From an uncultured Collinsella sp. (GTDB lineage: Bacteria; Actinomycetota; Coriobacteriia; Coriobacteriales; Coriobacteriaceae), in NCBI GenBank assembly GCA_900540945.1, contig UQHQ01000033.1, forward strand, positions 1-20,464: a stretch of DNA of 20,464 nucleotides, written 5' to 3'. Below the pieces are notes generated by a model. The model ran no database searches. It saw only the letters and a list, made by a program, of their open reading frames with translations, and had not been told where the DNA came from. Shown in pieces: positions 1-9,633 of the stretch (position 1 is its first letter; each line of letters begins with the position of its first letter). Made by a program: the position numbers and the translations under genes.

Positions 1-105
1 AGCACCAATTTCAAGCCACTGCTTTATCGCATCGGTGCGCGGCGTCTATGGCTCGCCCAGCGGAAGAGTTCACGGACGAGGGCCGGGGTGCCTGCCGGCA
101 AATAG
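1..105 (+). CDS. Possible C-terminal tail of a gene cut by the window start
   Basis: Reading from base 1, frame 1 stays open for 34 codons and ends at TAG 103-105. The tail is basic (ends ...RAGVPAGK) and many codons end in G or C, as in the real genes here. It would converge on the LacI-family gene. No domain can be recognised, and a 34-codon open stretch can occur by chance in GC-rich DNA. A weak GCCGG/CCGGC hairpin overlaps its end (about 81-98) but has no T-run. The region 106-146 shows nothing else. Confidence 0.2.
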   Translation, partial: STNFKPLLYRIGARRLWLAQRKSSRTRAGVPAGK

Positions 106-146
106 CGGACACTCCGCATGCAATCTATGCAAACAAACAAGTACGC

Positions 147-1175
147 TTAGCTACATTCGGTAAGCTCGAGAACGCTGCCCTTAACGATAAGCGCCGGCTC
201 CAGAACGACCTCTTCGGCACGCCTACCGCCCCTACCGGCAAGACGCTTGGACATGCAGCCAAAAGCATGCTCCGCAAGGACACCAGGATCCTGCTCGATC
301 GCGGTCAGCGCCGGCTCAAAGAGAACGTCGGCCGCCGAGTTGTCATAGCTTACGACCGAGATATCGCCTGGAATGCTCTTCCCCATCTCGTGCAAGCGCT
401 TGAGCAGACCGAGGGCAATGTTATCCGAGCTTGCGAACACGGCGGTGGCGTCAGTTGCGAGCACCGCCTCCGAGGCCTCGTATGCGCTCGGAATGTAGTA
501 CTCGCTCTCAAACTCCAAACGCGCGTCAATAGGCAGCCCCACCTCGCGCAGCGCACGCTCGTAGCCGGCAAGACGCTTACGACCCGTATTGGAACGGCGC
601 GCATTAACCAAGCAGGCAATGCGACGGTGCCCCTGCTCGATCAAGTAGCGGGTAGCCATGTAGCCACCCATCTCGTGGTCGAACATCACCTTGTCGCACT
701 CGAGCCCCTCAATGGCACGGTCGACCATTACCGCCGGGATGGGTAGATGGCTGACCTCTTCGCGCAGGGCGCGGTCGTCGGAGAACTCGTCACCCACGAC
801 CAAGAACACACCATCGACGCCGCGCGTCACTAGCTGGCGCAGGAGCTCCAGATCGTCCTCGGCACTTCCGCCCGAGCTGGTAATAAAGAGCGCATAGCCG
901 TCCTCGCGGCAGCGCTTTTCCAAGCTGCCGGCGAGCGAAGCAAAAAAGCGGCTCTCGATGTTAGGGACGATAAGGCCAAGCGTGCGCGACTCGCGCATGA
1001 CCAGGCTACGCGCGATCTGGTTAGGAACATAATGATTGCGCGCCGCGACCTCTTTGATGCGCTTGCGGTTTTCTTCCGAGATGCGACAAGGCCGATTGTT
1101 GAGAACAAGCGAGACCGACGAAAGGGAAAGCCCCACCTCCTGGGCAATCTGCTTGAGAGTAACTTTGTTGCCCAT
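147..1175 (-). CDS. LacI-family transcriptional regulator
   Basis: A 342-residue DNA-binding regulator of full LacI length. Residues 5-26 form the helix-turn-helix (VTLKQIAQEVGLSLSSVSLVLN). The hinge region near 49-58 has the family pattern YVPNQIARSL. Residues about 63-335 are the periplasmic-binding-protein-like effector domain, which normally binds a sugar or sugar phosphate. The ATG at 1175 is preceded by GGAAGGAG six bases upstream, which fixes the start. The gene is divergent from murB and has no catabolic partner next to it on its own strand, so its target cannot be read from context. Autoregulation is possible, because an imperfect palindrome lies in its promoter region at 1238-1254. 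The family assignment is firm; the effector is unknown. Confidence 0.93.
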   Translation of the reverse strand: MGNKVTLKQIAQEVGLSLSSVSLVLNNRPCRISEENRKRIKEVAARNHYVPNQIARSLVMRESRTLGLIVPNIESRFFASLAGSLEKRCREDGYALFITSSGGSAEDDLELLRQLVTRGVDGVFLVVGDEFSDDRALREEVSHLPIPAVMVDRAIEGLECDKVMFDHEMGGYMATRYLIEQGHRRIACLVNARRSNTGRKRLAGYERALREVGLPIDARLEFESEYYIPSAYEASEAVLATDATAVFASSDNIALGLLKRLHEMGKSIPGDISVVSYDNSAADVLFEPALTAIEQDPGVLAEHAFGCMSKRLAGRGGRRAEEVVLEPALIVKGSVLELTECS

Positions 1176-1237
1176 CTCGCTCCTTCCGAATATTCGCGCA
1201 ATCTCTTAAAAGTATAGCGACCGTCCCTCTACCTCGA

Positions 1238-1254
1238 TGATAAACACTTTACCA
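1238..1254. promoter_or_regulatory. Candidate LacI-type operator upstream of the regulator
   Basis: The 17-bp imperfect palindrome TGATAAACACTTTACCA has 7-bp arms matching at 6 of 7 positions around a 3-bp centre. On the minus strand it sits about 20 bp upstream of a TATACT hexamer (1211-1216) that could be the -10 box of the LacI-family gene, so a bound repressor would cover the -35 area. The operator role is inferred. Confidence 0.3.
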
Positions 1255-1284
1255 ATCCGGTAGACGGCTGTTTTATCGCCGCGA

Positions 1285-1350
1285 TTGGTGCAAAGCAACC
1301 TGACCCCTTTGCACCATGTGATGCATTGGGGTCAGGTTGCTTTGCACCAA
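1285..1350. repeat. 66-bp near-perfect palindrome (REP-like element)
   Basis: The 23-bp arms 1285-1307 and 1328-1350 are perfectly complementary. The 20-bp centre is itself partly self-complementary (TGCACCAT against GTGATGCA). No T-run follows on either strand, so a simple terminator is unlikely, and the element sits upstream of both divergent genes. Intergenic palindromes of this size are typical of REP/RAYT-type dispersed repeats; membership of such a family is inferred. Confidence 0.75.
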
Positions 1351-1372
1351 ATCCATCCGGGTGGGGTATATT
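1342..1372 (+). promoter_or_regulatory. Possible murB promoter
   Basis: TATATT at 1367-1372 resembles a -10 box, with TTGCAC at 1342-1347 nineteen bases upstream. The -35 would fall in the right arm of the palindrome at 1285-1350. The predicted leader before the ATG at 1420 is about 40 bases. The long spacer makes this weak. Confidence 0.25.
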
Positions 1373-1419
1373 GCATTCGATTGATGAAAACGACCACCAA
1401 CCATAAGGCGGATATTCGT

Positions 1420-2382
1420 ATGCACGAAAATGACTTTTTTAACGAGGACCTGCTCTGCGCGCTCGCCGGTGTTGCCGGCGAGGACAACGTGCTCATGAGC
1501 GAGCCCATGCGCGAGCACACCACGTTTAAGATCGGCGGCCCGGCCGACGTCTTTGTCACGCCCGATACCGAGCAGGGACTCGTCGCCACGCTTGACACCT
1601 GCTACCGCTGCGATCTGCCGCTCACCATTGTGGGCAACGGTTCCGACCTGCTCGTCGGTGACAAGGGTATCCGCGGTGTCGTCGTGGCACTGGGCGAAGG
1701 CCTCTCTAACATCACCGTCGACGGCACGCATGTTACGGCAGCAGCCGGCGCCTTGCTTTCCGATGTCGCCGCGGCTGCCGCCGAAGCCTGCCTCACCGGC
1801 ATGGAGCCCCTCTCGGGCATCCCCGGCTCGGTCGGCGGCGCCTGCTATATGAACGCCGGTGCCTACGGCGCCTGCATGGCCGATGTTTTGGAGTCCGTGC
1901 GCGTCTATAAGCCCGCCCGCGCGCTCGACGACGGCACCCGCGGCAGCGGCAATATCATTGAGTTCGATGTCGACGAGCTTAACCTGGGCTATCGCAAGAG
2001 CCGCATCGCCGACGACGGCTTTATCGTGCTCTCTGCCACCTTTCACCTCGCCCCGGGCAACGCCGCGATGATCAAGGCCGACATGGACGACTACCGCCAG
2101 CGCCGCGAGGACAAGCAGCCGCTCGACATGCCGAGCGCCGGCTCCACTTTCAAACGCCCCGAGGGCTACTTTGCCGGCAAGCTCATCATGGACGCCGGCC
2201 TGCGCGGCCACGCTATCGGCGGCGCCCAGGTGAGCGAGAAGCACTGCGGCTTCATCGTCAACGCCGACCACGCCACCGCCGCCGACGTCGACGAACTCAT
2301 CCGCCACATCCAATCCGAGGTAAAGCAGCAGTTCGACGTAGGCCTCGAACCCGAAGTCCACCGAGTAGGCGAATTCCTCTAA
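1420..2382 (+). CDS. murB: UDP-N-acetylenolpyruvoylglucosamine reductase MurB
   Basis: A FAD-dependent cytoplasmic enzyme that reduces UDP-GlcNAc-enolpyruvate to UDP-MurNAc with NADPH, the second committed step of peptidoglycan precursor synthesis. At 320 residues it has normal length. FAD-binding motifs are TTFKIGGPADVF (34-45), GNGSDLLVGDKGIRG (72-86) and SGIPGSVGGACYMNAGAYG (132-150). Expected catalytic positions are present: Arg192 in YRKSR, Ser242 in AGSTFKRP and Glu312 in EPEV. The AGSTFKRP form points to the shorter type II class. The frame stays open back to a TTG at 1285, but that extension would translate the palindrome at 1285-1350. The ATG at 1420 has AAGGCGG eight bases upstream and gives the usual N-terminus. 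A short insert rich in Gly and Asp at 168-178 is minor. It is monocistronic and followed by a terminator. Confidence 0.96.
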   Translation: MHENDFFNEDLLCALAGVAGEDNVLMSEPMREHTTFKIGGPADVFVTPDTEQGLVATLDTCYRCDLPLTIVGNGSDLLVGDKGIRGVVVALGEGLSNITVDGTHVTAAAGALLSDVAAAAAEACLTGMEPLSGIPGSVGGACYMNAGAYGACMADVLESVRVYKPARALDDGTRGSGNIIEFDVDELNLGYRKSRIADDGFIVLSATFHLAPGNAAMIKADMDDYRQRREDKQPLDMPSAGSTFKRPEGYFAGKLIMDAGLRGHAIGGAQVSEKHCGFIVNADHATAADVDELIRHIQSEVKQQFDVGLEPEVHRVGEFL

Positions 2383-2386
2383 CAAA

Positions 2387-2408
2387 GAAGGCCCCGAAAG
2401 GGGCCTTC
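2387..2408 (+). terminator. Intrinsic terminator after murB
   Basis: A 9-bp perfect stem, GAAGGCCCC / GGGGCCTTC, closes on a GAAA tetraloop five bases after the murB stop. The downstream run is only moderately T-rich (ACCATATTTATT). Confidence 0.7.
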
Positions 2409-2460
2409 ACCATATTTATTCAGATAACCCAGTCCGGTGTGTCGCGCTCAGGACCCGAGA

Positions 2461-2591
2461 GGGCCGGGACAGTCCGAGAGGCATAAGGTTGATCGCGAGT
2501 TCCGCACGAGCCGGAGAGCACTTAATGTGCTCTCCGTGCGAGCAGGACTGTCCGAGCAGGCAACCTTATGCCTCTCGGACTGTCCCGGCCC
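2461..2591. repeat. Structured intergenic repeat element, copy 1
   Basis: The 31-bp arms 2461-2491 and 2561-2591 are perfect inverted complements. Between them lie the block ATCGCGAGTTCCGCACGA (2492-2509) and a hairpin at 2513-2535 with stem GGAGAGCAC / GTGCTCTCC and loop TTAAT. A second short pairing, CGCAC (2503-2507) with GTGCG (2536-2540), encloses that hairpin. The same block and a hairpin with the same loop but a different stem recur at 20414-20457. The element lies between the convergent 3' ends of murB and the cell-wall hydrolase. It could be a dispersed repeat, a structured RNA or a bidirectional transcription barrier. No protein-coding signal was seen. Confidence 0.85.
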
Positions 2592-2600
2592 AACTTATCG

Positions 2601-3806
2601 TTACGACAGCGCAATACCGCCGAGCCAGCCCCAGCGCACGCCAGAGCCAGTGCCGTAGAACCCAATGAACGAGTCAAGCGACCTCGACGTGATGGCGCCC
2701 TCGTTACTCATAACGATGCCGCCGCCAACGTAGATGCCCACGTGGCCATAGATCAGGCCCGGTATGCCGGTGCCGCTATGCGATGAGTCGGCAACAATCA
2801 TGCCCACCTGCAGCGCCGAGCGGTCGGAGCTATAGCACCAGGCGTTAAACATATCGCACGCGTTACCGCCAAAGTAGCCAACGCCGGCGTTACGGAAGAC
2901 ATTGGTAACCCACGCCGCGCACCAGTTCTGCCCCGGCGAAGGCGTGGAGTAGCACGCGTTGACGACGGCCTGCTGCTTGCCCGAGCCGGCATTCTGCTGC
3001 GGAGTTCCGGGCGCATACGATCCACCGCCCGAGCTCGAACCACCCGAGTAGGAATTGTTCTTGTTCGCGGCGGCCGCGGCAGCAGCGGCCTTCCTGGCAG
3101 CCTCCTCGGCCTGGGCGGCAGCGAGAATCTCGGAATCACGCTGAGCCATGAGCTCCTTGACATCGTCAGAGAGGCCGTTCAGAACCGTCTGGACCTCCTG
3201 CTGCTTGGCCTGCATATCCTGCATCTGGGCAGTCTGCTGGTCCTCGAGCTTCTCCAAGTCGGCCTTCTGCGACTCGAGCTCGGTCTTTTGCGCATCGAGC
3301 TCTTCCTGGATGGTCTGAATGTCCTCGATGGCGTCGCGGTCGCTCTTGTTGATCTTCTCAACATAGTGCGCATTGGCGACGAGCTCCTCAAACGAACCCG
3401 AAGCGAGCAGCAGCGACAGGATGTTGGTGCCGCCCGACTTATAGCTGGCGGAAACGCGATCGGAAAGATCGCCGCGCTTCTTTTTGAGCTCGGCCTTCTT
3501 TTCGTCAATCTGCGCCTGCGTGCTGTCAATCTGGCCCTGTACGCCCTCGATATCGTTGAGGGTCTGGGCGTTCTTGTTGGCCAGCGCCGCGTATTCATTT
3601 GCGATGCTGTCGAGCTGGGCCTGGACCTCGTCAAGCTGAGCCTGGGCCGCATTGAGCTTGTCGGTGGTTTCCTTGGTGGCCTCCGCAGCATGGGCGCGAG
3701 CGGGCAGACCAAAAAGAACGGCTGCAGAAGCTGCGCCGAACAGGGCCTTGAGGGCAGTGCGACGCGAAAGCTCCTGGGAAAGGATGGAATCGCTGTTTGG
3801 TGACAT
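2601..3806 (-). CDS. Secreted coiled-coil peptidoglycan hydrolase (PcsB/CwlO-like, CHAP or NlpC/P60 type)
   Basis: A 401-residue exported protein. The N-terminus holds a twin-arginine-like motif, SRRTALK (14-20), a hydrophobic stretch (21-36) and a likely cleavage site after AHA (38-40). Residues about 45-245 are heptad-rich coiled coil, like the regulatory N-terminal domain of PcsB and CwlO. An Ala-rich then Gly/Ser/Asn linker (about 239-275) leads to a C-terminal cysteine peptidase/amidase domain (about 278-401). The likely nucleophile is Cys296 in NWCAAWVTNVF and the likely His is His355 in YGHVGIYVGGG. CHAP versus NlpC/P60 cannot be decided by eye. The role inferred from the family is cleavage of peptidoglycan cross-bridge or stem peptides during growth or division. 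The ATG at 3806 has GGAG five bases upstream. It is a single gene, divergent from galE. Confidence 0.88.
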   Translation of the reverse strand: MSPNSDSILSQELSRRTALKALFGAASAAVLFGLPARAHAAEATKETTDKLNAAQAQLDEVQAQLDSIANEYAALANKNAQTLNDIEGVQGQIDSTQAQIDEKKAELKKKRGDLSDRVSASYKSGGTNILSLLLASGSFEELVANAHYVEKINKSDRDAIEDIQTIQEELDAQKTELESQKADLEKLEDQQTAQMQDMQAKQQEVQTVLNGLSDDVKELMAQRDSEILAAAQAEEAARKAAAAAAAANKNNSYSGGSSSGGGSYAPGTPQQNAGSGKQQAVVNACYSTPSPGQNWCAAWVTNVFRNAGVGYFGGNACDMFNAWCYSSDRSALQVGMIVADSSHSGTGIPGLIYGHVGIYVGGGIVMSNEGAITSRSLDSFIGFYGTGSGVRWGWLGGIALS

Positions 3807-3827
3807 ATCTACTCCGTTACATGTTTA

Positions 3828-3833
3828 TTTATA
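3828..3833 (-). promoter_or_regulatory. Possible -10 box of the hydrolase gene
   Basis: On the minus strand TATAAA lies 21 bases before the start codon, within an AT-rich patch unlike the surrounding DNA. No convincing -35 hexamer was found 16-18 bases upstream. The rest of the divergent gap (3834-4030) shows no further clear signal. Confidence 0.3.
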
Positions 3834-4030
3834 TGTCGCTCAACTCATACATATTAGCGTACATCCGGCGCATCCCAACGATTTCCACGAACGGCAGCAA
3901 ACCGTATGGTCGGCGGCTCGTATGCAAACGTCAAAGTCAAGGTTACGCCCACGCCAAACATTTCAATGAGTACGTTAGCATGTTCATCTGCTTTTCCTGC
4001 CCTGCACCTTTTGGGTGCCCCTGCCTGCGC

Positions 4031-4036
4031 TATACT
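4031..4036 (+). promoter_or_regulatory. Possible -10 box of galE
   Basis: TATACT is 37 bases before the galE ATG. A small hairpin (GCACC / GGTGC, 4004-4018) occupies the place where a -35 box would be, and the only partial match there is TTTTGG. The ribosome binding site AGGAG is at 4064-4068. Confidence 0.35.
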
Positions 4037-4073
4037 CCCCTGAAGAAGTGTTCCTGATTCGATAGGAGACTAC

Positions 4074-5135
4074 ATGTCCAAAGCACTCGACCCCAAAGAC
4101 ACCTGCGTCCTCGTAACCGGTGGCGCCGGTTTTATCGGCTCGCACACCGTCGTTCAGCTGCTCGAGGGCGGCTACCAGGTCGTCATCGTCGATGACCTCT
4201 CCAACTCCAGCGCCGTCGCCGTCGACCGCGTCAAGACCATCGTGGGCGAAGAGGCTGCCAAGAACCTCACCTTCTACGAGGCCAACGTGCTCGACCGCGA
4301 GGCCATGAACAAGATCTTCGACACCCATCAGATCGACCGCGTCATCCACTTCGCCGGCTTTAAGGCCGTCGGCGAGTCGGTGAGCAAGCCCGTCGAGTAC
4401 TACCACAACAACATCGAGAACACCCTGGTGCTCATCGACGTCATGCGCAACCATGGCTGCAAGTCCATCATCTTCTCGAGCTCCTCGACCGTCTACGGCG
4501 ACCCGGACAACCCGCCCGTCACCGAGGAAGACCCCAAGAAGCCCGCAACCAACCCCTATGGCTGGACCAAGTGGATGATCGAGCAGATCCTTATGGACGT
4601 TCACACCGCCGACCCCGAGTGGGACGTTGTGCTGCTCCGTTATTTCAATCCCATCGGCGCCCATCCGTCGGGCCTGATCGGCGAGGATCCCAAGGGCATC
4701 CCCAACAACCTGGTGCCCTATGTCGCGCAGGTTGCCGTGGGCAAGCTCGAGGCCGTTCAGGTCTTTGGCAACGACTACCCCACACCCGACGGCACCGGTG
4801 TGCGCGACTACATCCACGTGTGCGATCTGGCCTCCGGTCACGTTGCCGCCCTTAACTGGATGAACGGCAAGACCGGCGTCGAGATCTTTAACCTGGGCAC
4901 CGGCACCGGTACCTCGGTACTCGAGGTCGTCGCCGCCTTCTCCAAGGCCTGCGGCAAGGAGCTGCCCTATGTGATTCGCGAGCGCCGCGCCGGCGATATC
5001 GCCGCCAACTGGTGCGATGCCTCCAAGGCCGAGCGCATGATGGGCTGGAAGGCTCAGTACGACATCGCGGATATGTGCCGCGATAGCTGGAACTGGCAGA
5101 GCCACAACCCCAACGGCTTCGCCGACGCCGAGTAG
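4074..5135 (+). CDS. galE: UDP-glucose 4-epimerase GalE
   Basis: An NAD-dependent cytoplasmic epimerase of the extended short-chain dehydrogenase family. It interconverts UDP-galactose and UDP-glucose for the Leloir pathway and for glycan precursors. At 353 residues it is of normal length. The Rossmann motif TGGAGFIGSH is at 15-24, and VIVDDLSNS follows the second strand. The catalytic set is complete: Ser137 in FSSSSTVYG, Tyr162 and Lys166 in NPYGWTK. The RYFNPIGAHPSG segment and the C-terminal substrate domain (GVRDYIHVCDLASGH, EIFNLGTG) follow as in bacterial GalE. The ATG has AGGAG five bases upstream. No galK or galT is adjacent, so a general role in supplying UDP-galactose is as likely as galactose catabolism. 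A strong terminator isolates it from malQ. Confidence 0.96.
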   Translation: MSKALDPKDTCVLVTGGAGFIGSHTVVQLLEGGYQVVIVDDLSNSSAVAVDRVKTIVGEEAAKNLTFYEANVLDREAMNKIFDTHQIDRVIHFAGFKAVGESVSKPVEYYHNNIENTLVLIDVMRNHGCKSIIFSSSSTVYGDPDNPPVTEEDPKKPATNPYGWTKWMIEQILMDVHTADPEWDVVLLRYFNPIGAHPSGLIGEDPKGIPNNLVPYVAQVAVGKLEAVQVFGNDYPTPDGTGVRDYIHVCDLASGHVAALNWMNGKTGVEIFNLGTGTGTSVLEVVAAFSKACGKELPYVIRERRAGDIAANWCDASKAERMMGWKAQYDIADMCRDSWNWQSHNPNGFADAE

Positions 5136-5158
5136 CAAAAACCTACATACCGCTCTTG

Positions 5159-5191
5159 CCCCGATCTCACGTTGTGAGGTCGGGGCTTTTT
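5159..5191 (+). terminator. Intrinsic terminator after galE
   Basis: A 12-bp stem, CCCCGATCTCAC / GTGAGGTCGGGG (one G-T pair), has a 3-base loop and is followed by CTTTTT. It lies 23 bases after the galE stop. Confidence 0.92.
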
Positions 5192-5236
5192 CATGGCATG
5201 TAACCATTCGCCGAAAATCGACCAACTTTTTTATCT

Positions 5237-5275
5237 TGCCTATACATGTTTAAACAACATGTTTTACAATAGGCA
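5237..5275 (+). promoter_or_regulatory. malQ promoter region with operator-like palindromes
   Basis: TACAAT (5265-5270) is the best -10 candidate. Upstream is the perfect 10-bp palindrome TGTTTAAACA (5247-5256), and both are framed by the inverted pair TGCCTAT (5237-5243) and ATAGGCA (5269-5275). ACATGTTT occurs twice. The GTTTAAAC core recurs only at 15079-15086 and 15201-15208, both in the GntR/PTS intergenic region. A regulator binding site is therefore likely; its identity is inferred. The leader from about 5277 to 5355 shows no recognised riboswitch. Confidence 0.5.
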
Positions 5276-5355
5276 TATCGAATCAGAACATCGGAGGCGG
5301 ACTGCGCACCCATCGGCAGACCGACCCCACAACAAGAAGGTTGGTGAGCGCATTC

Positions 5356-6861
5356 ATGAAGCGTGCAAGCGGCGTCCTCATGCCCGTCTCATCTCTGCCC
5401 GGACCATACGGAATCGGCGGCTTTGGCTGGAATGCCTACGACTTTGTCGATTTCCTCGCCTCGTGCAAACAACATTATTGGCAGATTCTGCCCCTTACGA
5501 CGACCAGCTATGGCGATTCGCCCTATCAGTCGTTCTCGGCCCGCGCAGGCAACCCCAACTTTATCGACTTTGCCGAGCTTATCGAGGCCGGCTATCTGGA
5601 GCAGCACGATATCGACGGCGTGTACCTGGGCTCCGATCCCAGCAATGTCGACTACGGTGCTATCTTTGGCGGCCGCCGTCAGATTCTCGACCGAGCCGCT
5701 GAGCGCTTTGCTGCCGACAAGCCGGCCGATTTTGATGACTTTATCCAAGCCAACGAGGACTGGCTCATCCCCTACTGCGAGTTCATGACCGTCAAAGAGG
5801 AGTGCGGGCTCAAGGCCTTCTGGGAGTGGCCCGAGGAGCTCCGCCGCCGCGGCGAGGCATCCAGCAAGATCTGCGCCGCCCATCCCGAGCGCATGCTCTA
5901 CCACCAGATGACGCAGTACTTCTTCGATCGCCAGTGGAGCCGCCTCAAGGCCTATGCCAACGAGCGCGACATTCTCATCATCGGAGATTTGCCCATCTAT
6001 GTCTCGCGTGACTCCGTCGAGATGTGGGCGACACCTGAGCTCTTTAAGATCGACGCCGCCGGCAATCCCGTGAGCGTCGCCGGCACGCCGCCCGACCAGT
6101 TCTCGGCCACCGGCCAGTACTGGGGCAACCCCATCTACGACTGGGACGCCATGGAGTCCGACGGCTTCTCCTGGTGGGAGGGCCGCATTCGCGCCGCACT
6201 CGACATGTACGACGTCATCCGCCTGGATCACTTCCGCGGCTTCGAAGCCTATTGGGAGGTGCCGTTCTCCTCGCCCGATTCGTCCTACGGTTCGTGGATG
6301 CAGGGTCCCGGCCTCAAGTTCATCAAGACACTCGAGGAAAAGCTCGGCACGCTTCCCATCATTGCCGAAGACCTGGGCTTTCTTACCCCTGGTGTCATCG
6401 ACATGCGCGACACCACGGGCTTCCCTGGCATGAAGATCCTGCAGTTTGCCTTTGAGGGCACCAACTCGTACTACCTGCCGCACAACTACATTGCCAACAC
6501 CGTCGCCTACGTCGGAACGCATGACAACGAAACGGCACGCGGCTGGTATGAGGGAACGGCCACCCCGCGTCAGCGCGAGCAGGCGGCCCTGTATACCCAC
6601 CAGCAGGCAGGCGAGTCCATGGCCGATGCGCTCAACCGCACCATCGCCGCCAGCGTGAGCGATACCTGCATCTACACCATGCAGGACCTGCTCAATCTGG
6701 GCAACGAGGCGCGCATTAACACCCCCGCCACCCTGGGCGGTAACTGGACTTGGCGCATGCTTGATGGCGCCATCACCCGCGAACTCGAGCACAAGCTCAC
6801 CGGCTGGACCGAGACCTACTTCCGCATCCCATCGGAAGCCGAAATCGAGCTTCCTCAATAG
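5356..6861 (+). CDS. malQ: 4-alpha-glucanotransferase (amylomaltase) MalQ
   Basis: A cytoplasmic GH77 enzyme that moves alpha-1,4-glucan segments between malto-oligosaccharides, releasing glucose and building longer chains for phosphorylase. It has 501 residues, the compact bacterial form. The start MKRASGVLMPVSSLPGPYGIG is typical. GTG (5344) and TTG (5341) alternatives exist, but the ATG at 5356 has GGTGA eight bases upstream and gives the conserved N-terminus. Catalytic residues by family pattern are Asp291 in DVIRLDHFRG (nucleophile), Glu338 in IIAEDLG (acid/base) and Asp390 in VGTHDNE (transition-state stabiliser). glgP follows 129 bases later with a terminator between. It works with GlgP and the sugar importers in this window. 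Confidence 0.97.
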   Translation: MKRASGVLMPVSSLPGPYGIGGFGWNAYDFVDFLASCKQHYWQILPLTTTSYGDSPYQSFSARAGNPNFIDFAELIEAGYLEQHDIDGVYLGSDPSNVDYGAIFGGRRQILDRAAERFAADKPADFDDFIQANEDWLIPYCEFMTVKEECGLKAFWEWPEELRRRGEASSKICAAHPERMLYHQMTQYFFDRQWSRLKAYANERDILIIGDLPIYVSRDSVEMWATPELFKIDAAGNPVSVAGTPPDQFSATGQYWGNPIYDWDAMESDGFSWWEGRIRAALDMYDVIRLDHFRGFEAYWEVPFSSPDSSYGSWMQGPGLKFIKTLEEKLGTLPIIAEDLGFLTPGVIDMRDTTGFPGMKILQFAFEGTNSYYLPHNYIANTVAYVGTHDNETARGWYEGTATPRQREQAALYTHQQAGESMADALNRTIAASVSDTCIYTMQDLLNLGNEARINTPATLGGNWTWRMLDGAITRELEHKLTGWTETYFRIPSEAEIELPQ

Positions 6862-6909
6862 GAGCCACCGCGCCCGACCCCGCCCCACCGTGCGGACGCG
6901 ACCGCTTTT

Positions 6910-6951
6910 CCCGCGCGAGGCCACTCCAATCCCCTCGCGCGGGCTTCTTTT
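6910..6951 (+). terminator. Intrinsic terminator between malQ and glgP
   Basis: An 11-bp perfect stem, CCCGCGCGAGG / CCTCGCGCGGG, has a 12-base loop and is followed by CTTCTTTT. No convincing promoter was seen between it and the glgP start, so glgP is fed either by partial read-through or by a promoter not recognised here. Confidence 0.85.
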
Positions 6952-6990
6952 GAATTTCTGACATGTCGTCAACTCGCCACAGGAGGAAAC

Positions 6991-9258
<2,268 letters not shown>

Positions 9259-9284
9259 TTTCGTTTCCTTTACCCATCCTCTTG

Positions 9285-9318
9285 AAAGCGGAGTCGCGGC
9301 AACGCGGCTCCGCTTTTT
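9285..9318 (+). terminator. Intrinsic terminator after glgP
   Basis: The stem AAAGCGGAGTCGCG / CGCGGCTCCGCTTT (one G-T pair) has loop GCAA and a run of five T. It begins 27 bases after the glgP stop. Confidence 0.93.
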
Positions 9319-9340
9319 GTGCCGATACGCCGGCCCGTGA

Positions 9341-9497
9341 TTTGTCTCGACCAAACAATCTCGTTCTGTAACAGGTAGCTGCCGAAATCAGCCTCCCGTG
9401 TTACAGATCGAGATGAAAGGATAGGCAGCTCGATGCTGTCTCAATCTGTAACATCTAGACCCAATTTGGCCCTCCTCCTGTTACAGATTGAGACAAA
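9341..9497. repeat. Tandem pair of long hairpins with shared stems and 25-base loops
   Basis: Unit 1: arms 9358-9373 and 9399-9414 (16 bp, one mismatch). Unit 2: arms 9437-9453 and 9479-9495 (17 bp, perfect). Both loops are exactly 25 bases but unrelated in sequence. The stem consensus is TCTC(G/A)(T/A)TCTGTAACA. TTTGTCTC at 9341-9348 and GAGACAAA at 9490-9497 form an outer inverted pair, and the left end resembles a decayed third arm. The unit lies between the terminators of the convergent glgP and ABC operons. No ORF and no CRISPR-like spacing was seen. A dispersed hairpin repeat or a structured RNA is possible. The rest of the 9319-9633 gap holds only the ABC-operon terminator and its 3' untranslated region. 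Confidence 0.8.
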
Positions 9498-9521
9498 CTG
9501 ACAGACGAACGGTCCCAACAC

Positions 9522-9561
9522 AAAGAAAGGCTCCCCTCTCGCCCAGTGGACGGGAGGGGAG
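9522..9561 (-). terminator. Terminator of the ABC transporter operon
   Basis: Read on the minus strand, the stem CTCCCCTCCCG / CGAGAGGGGAG (11 bp, one G-T pair) is followed by CCTTTCTTTG. It lies about 70 bases past the ATPase stop codon. Confidence 0.75.
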
Positions 9562-9633
9562 TCTTATATGTGACCGCGGCAAAAGGATGGCAATACCGCA
9601 GTCGCCCAAAGGGAGGGCCTGGATGCACCGGGC

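Noticed and set aside
1285..1419. N-terminal extension of MurB from the upstream TTG or the ATG at 1384
   Set aside because: The extension translates the palindrome, has no ribosome binding site and does not resemble MurB; the ATG at 1420 has AAGGCGG.
1273..2385. Long open frame on the minus strand across murB
   Set aside because: It is a shadow of murB caused by GC-rich codon use; the protein is low in complexity (Val, Gly, Ala, Asp) and shows no family motif.
5277..5355. Riboswitch in the malQ leader
   Set aside because: The leader is about 80 bases and shows no conserved aptamer or terminator/antiterminator pair that I recognise.
9341..9497. Possible CRISPR array
   Set aside because: There are only two units, each an inverted repeat and not a direct repeat with unique spacers, and no cas genes are present.
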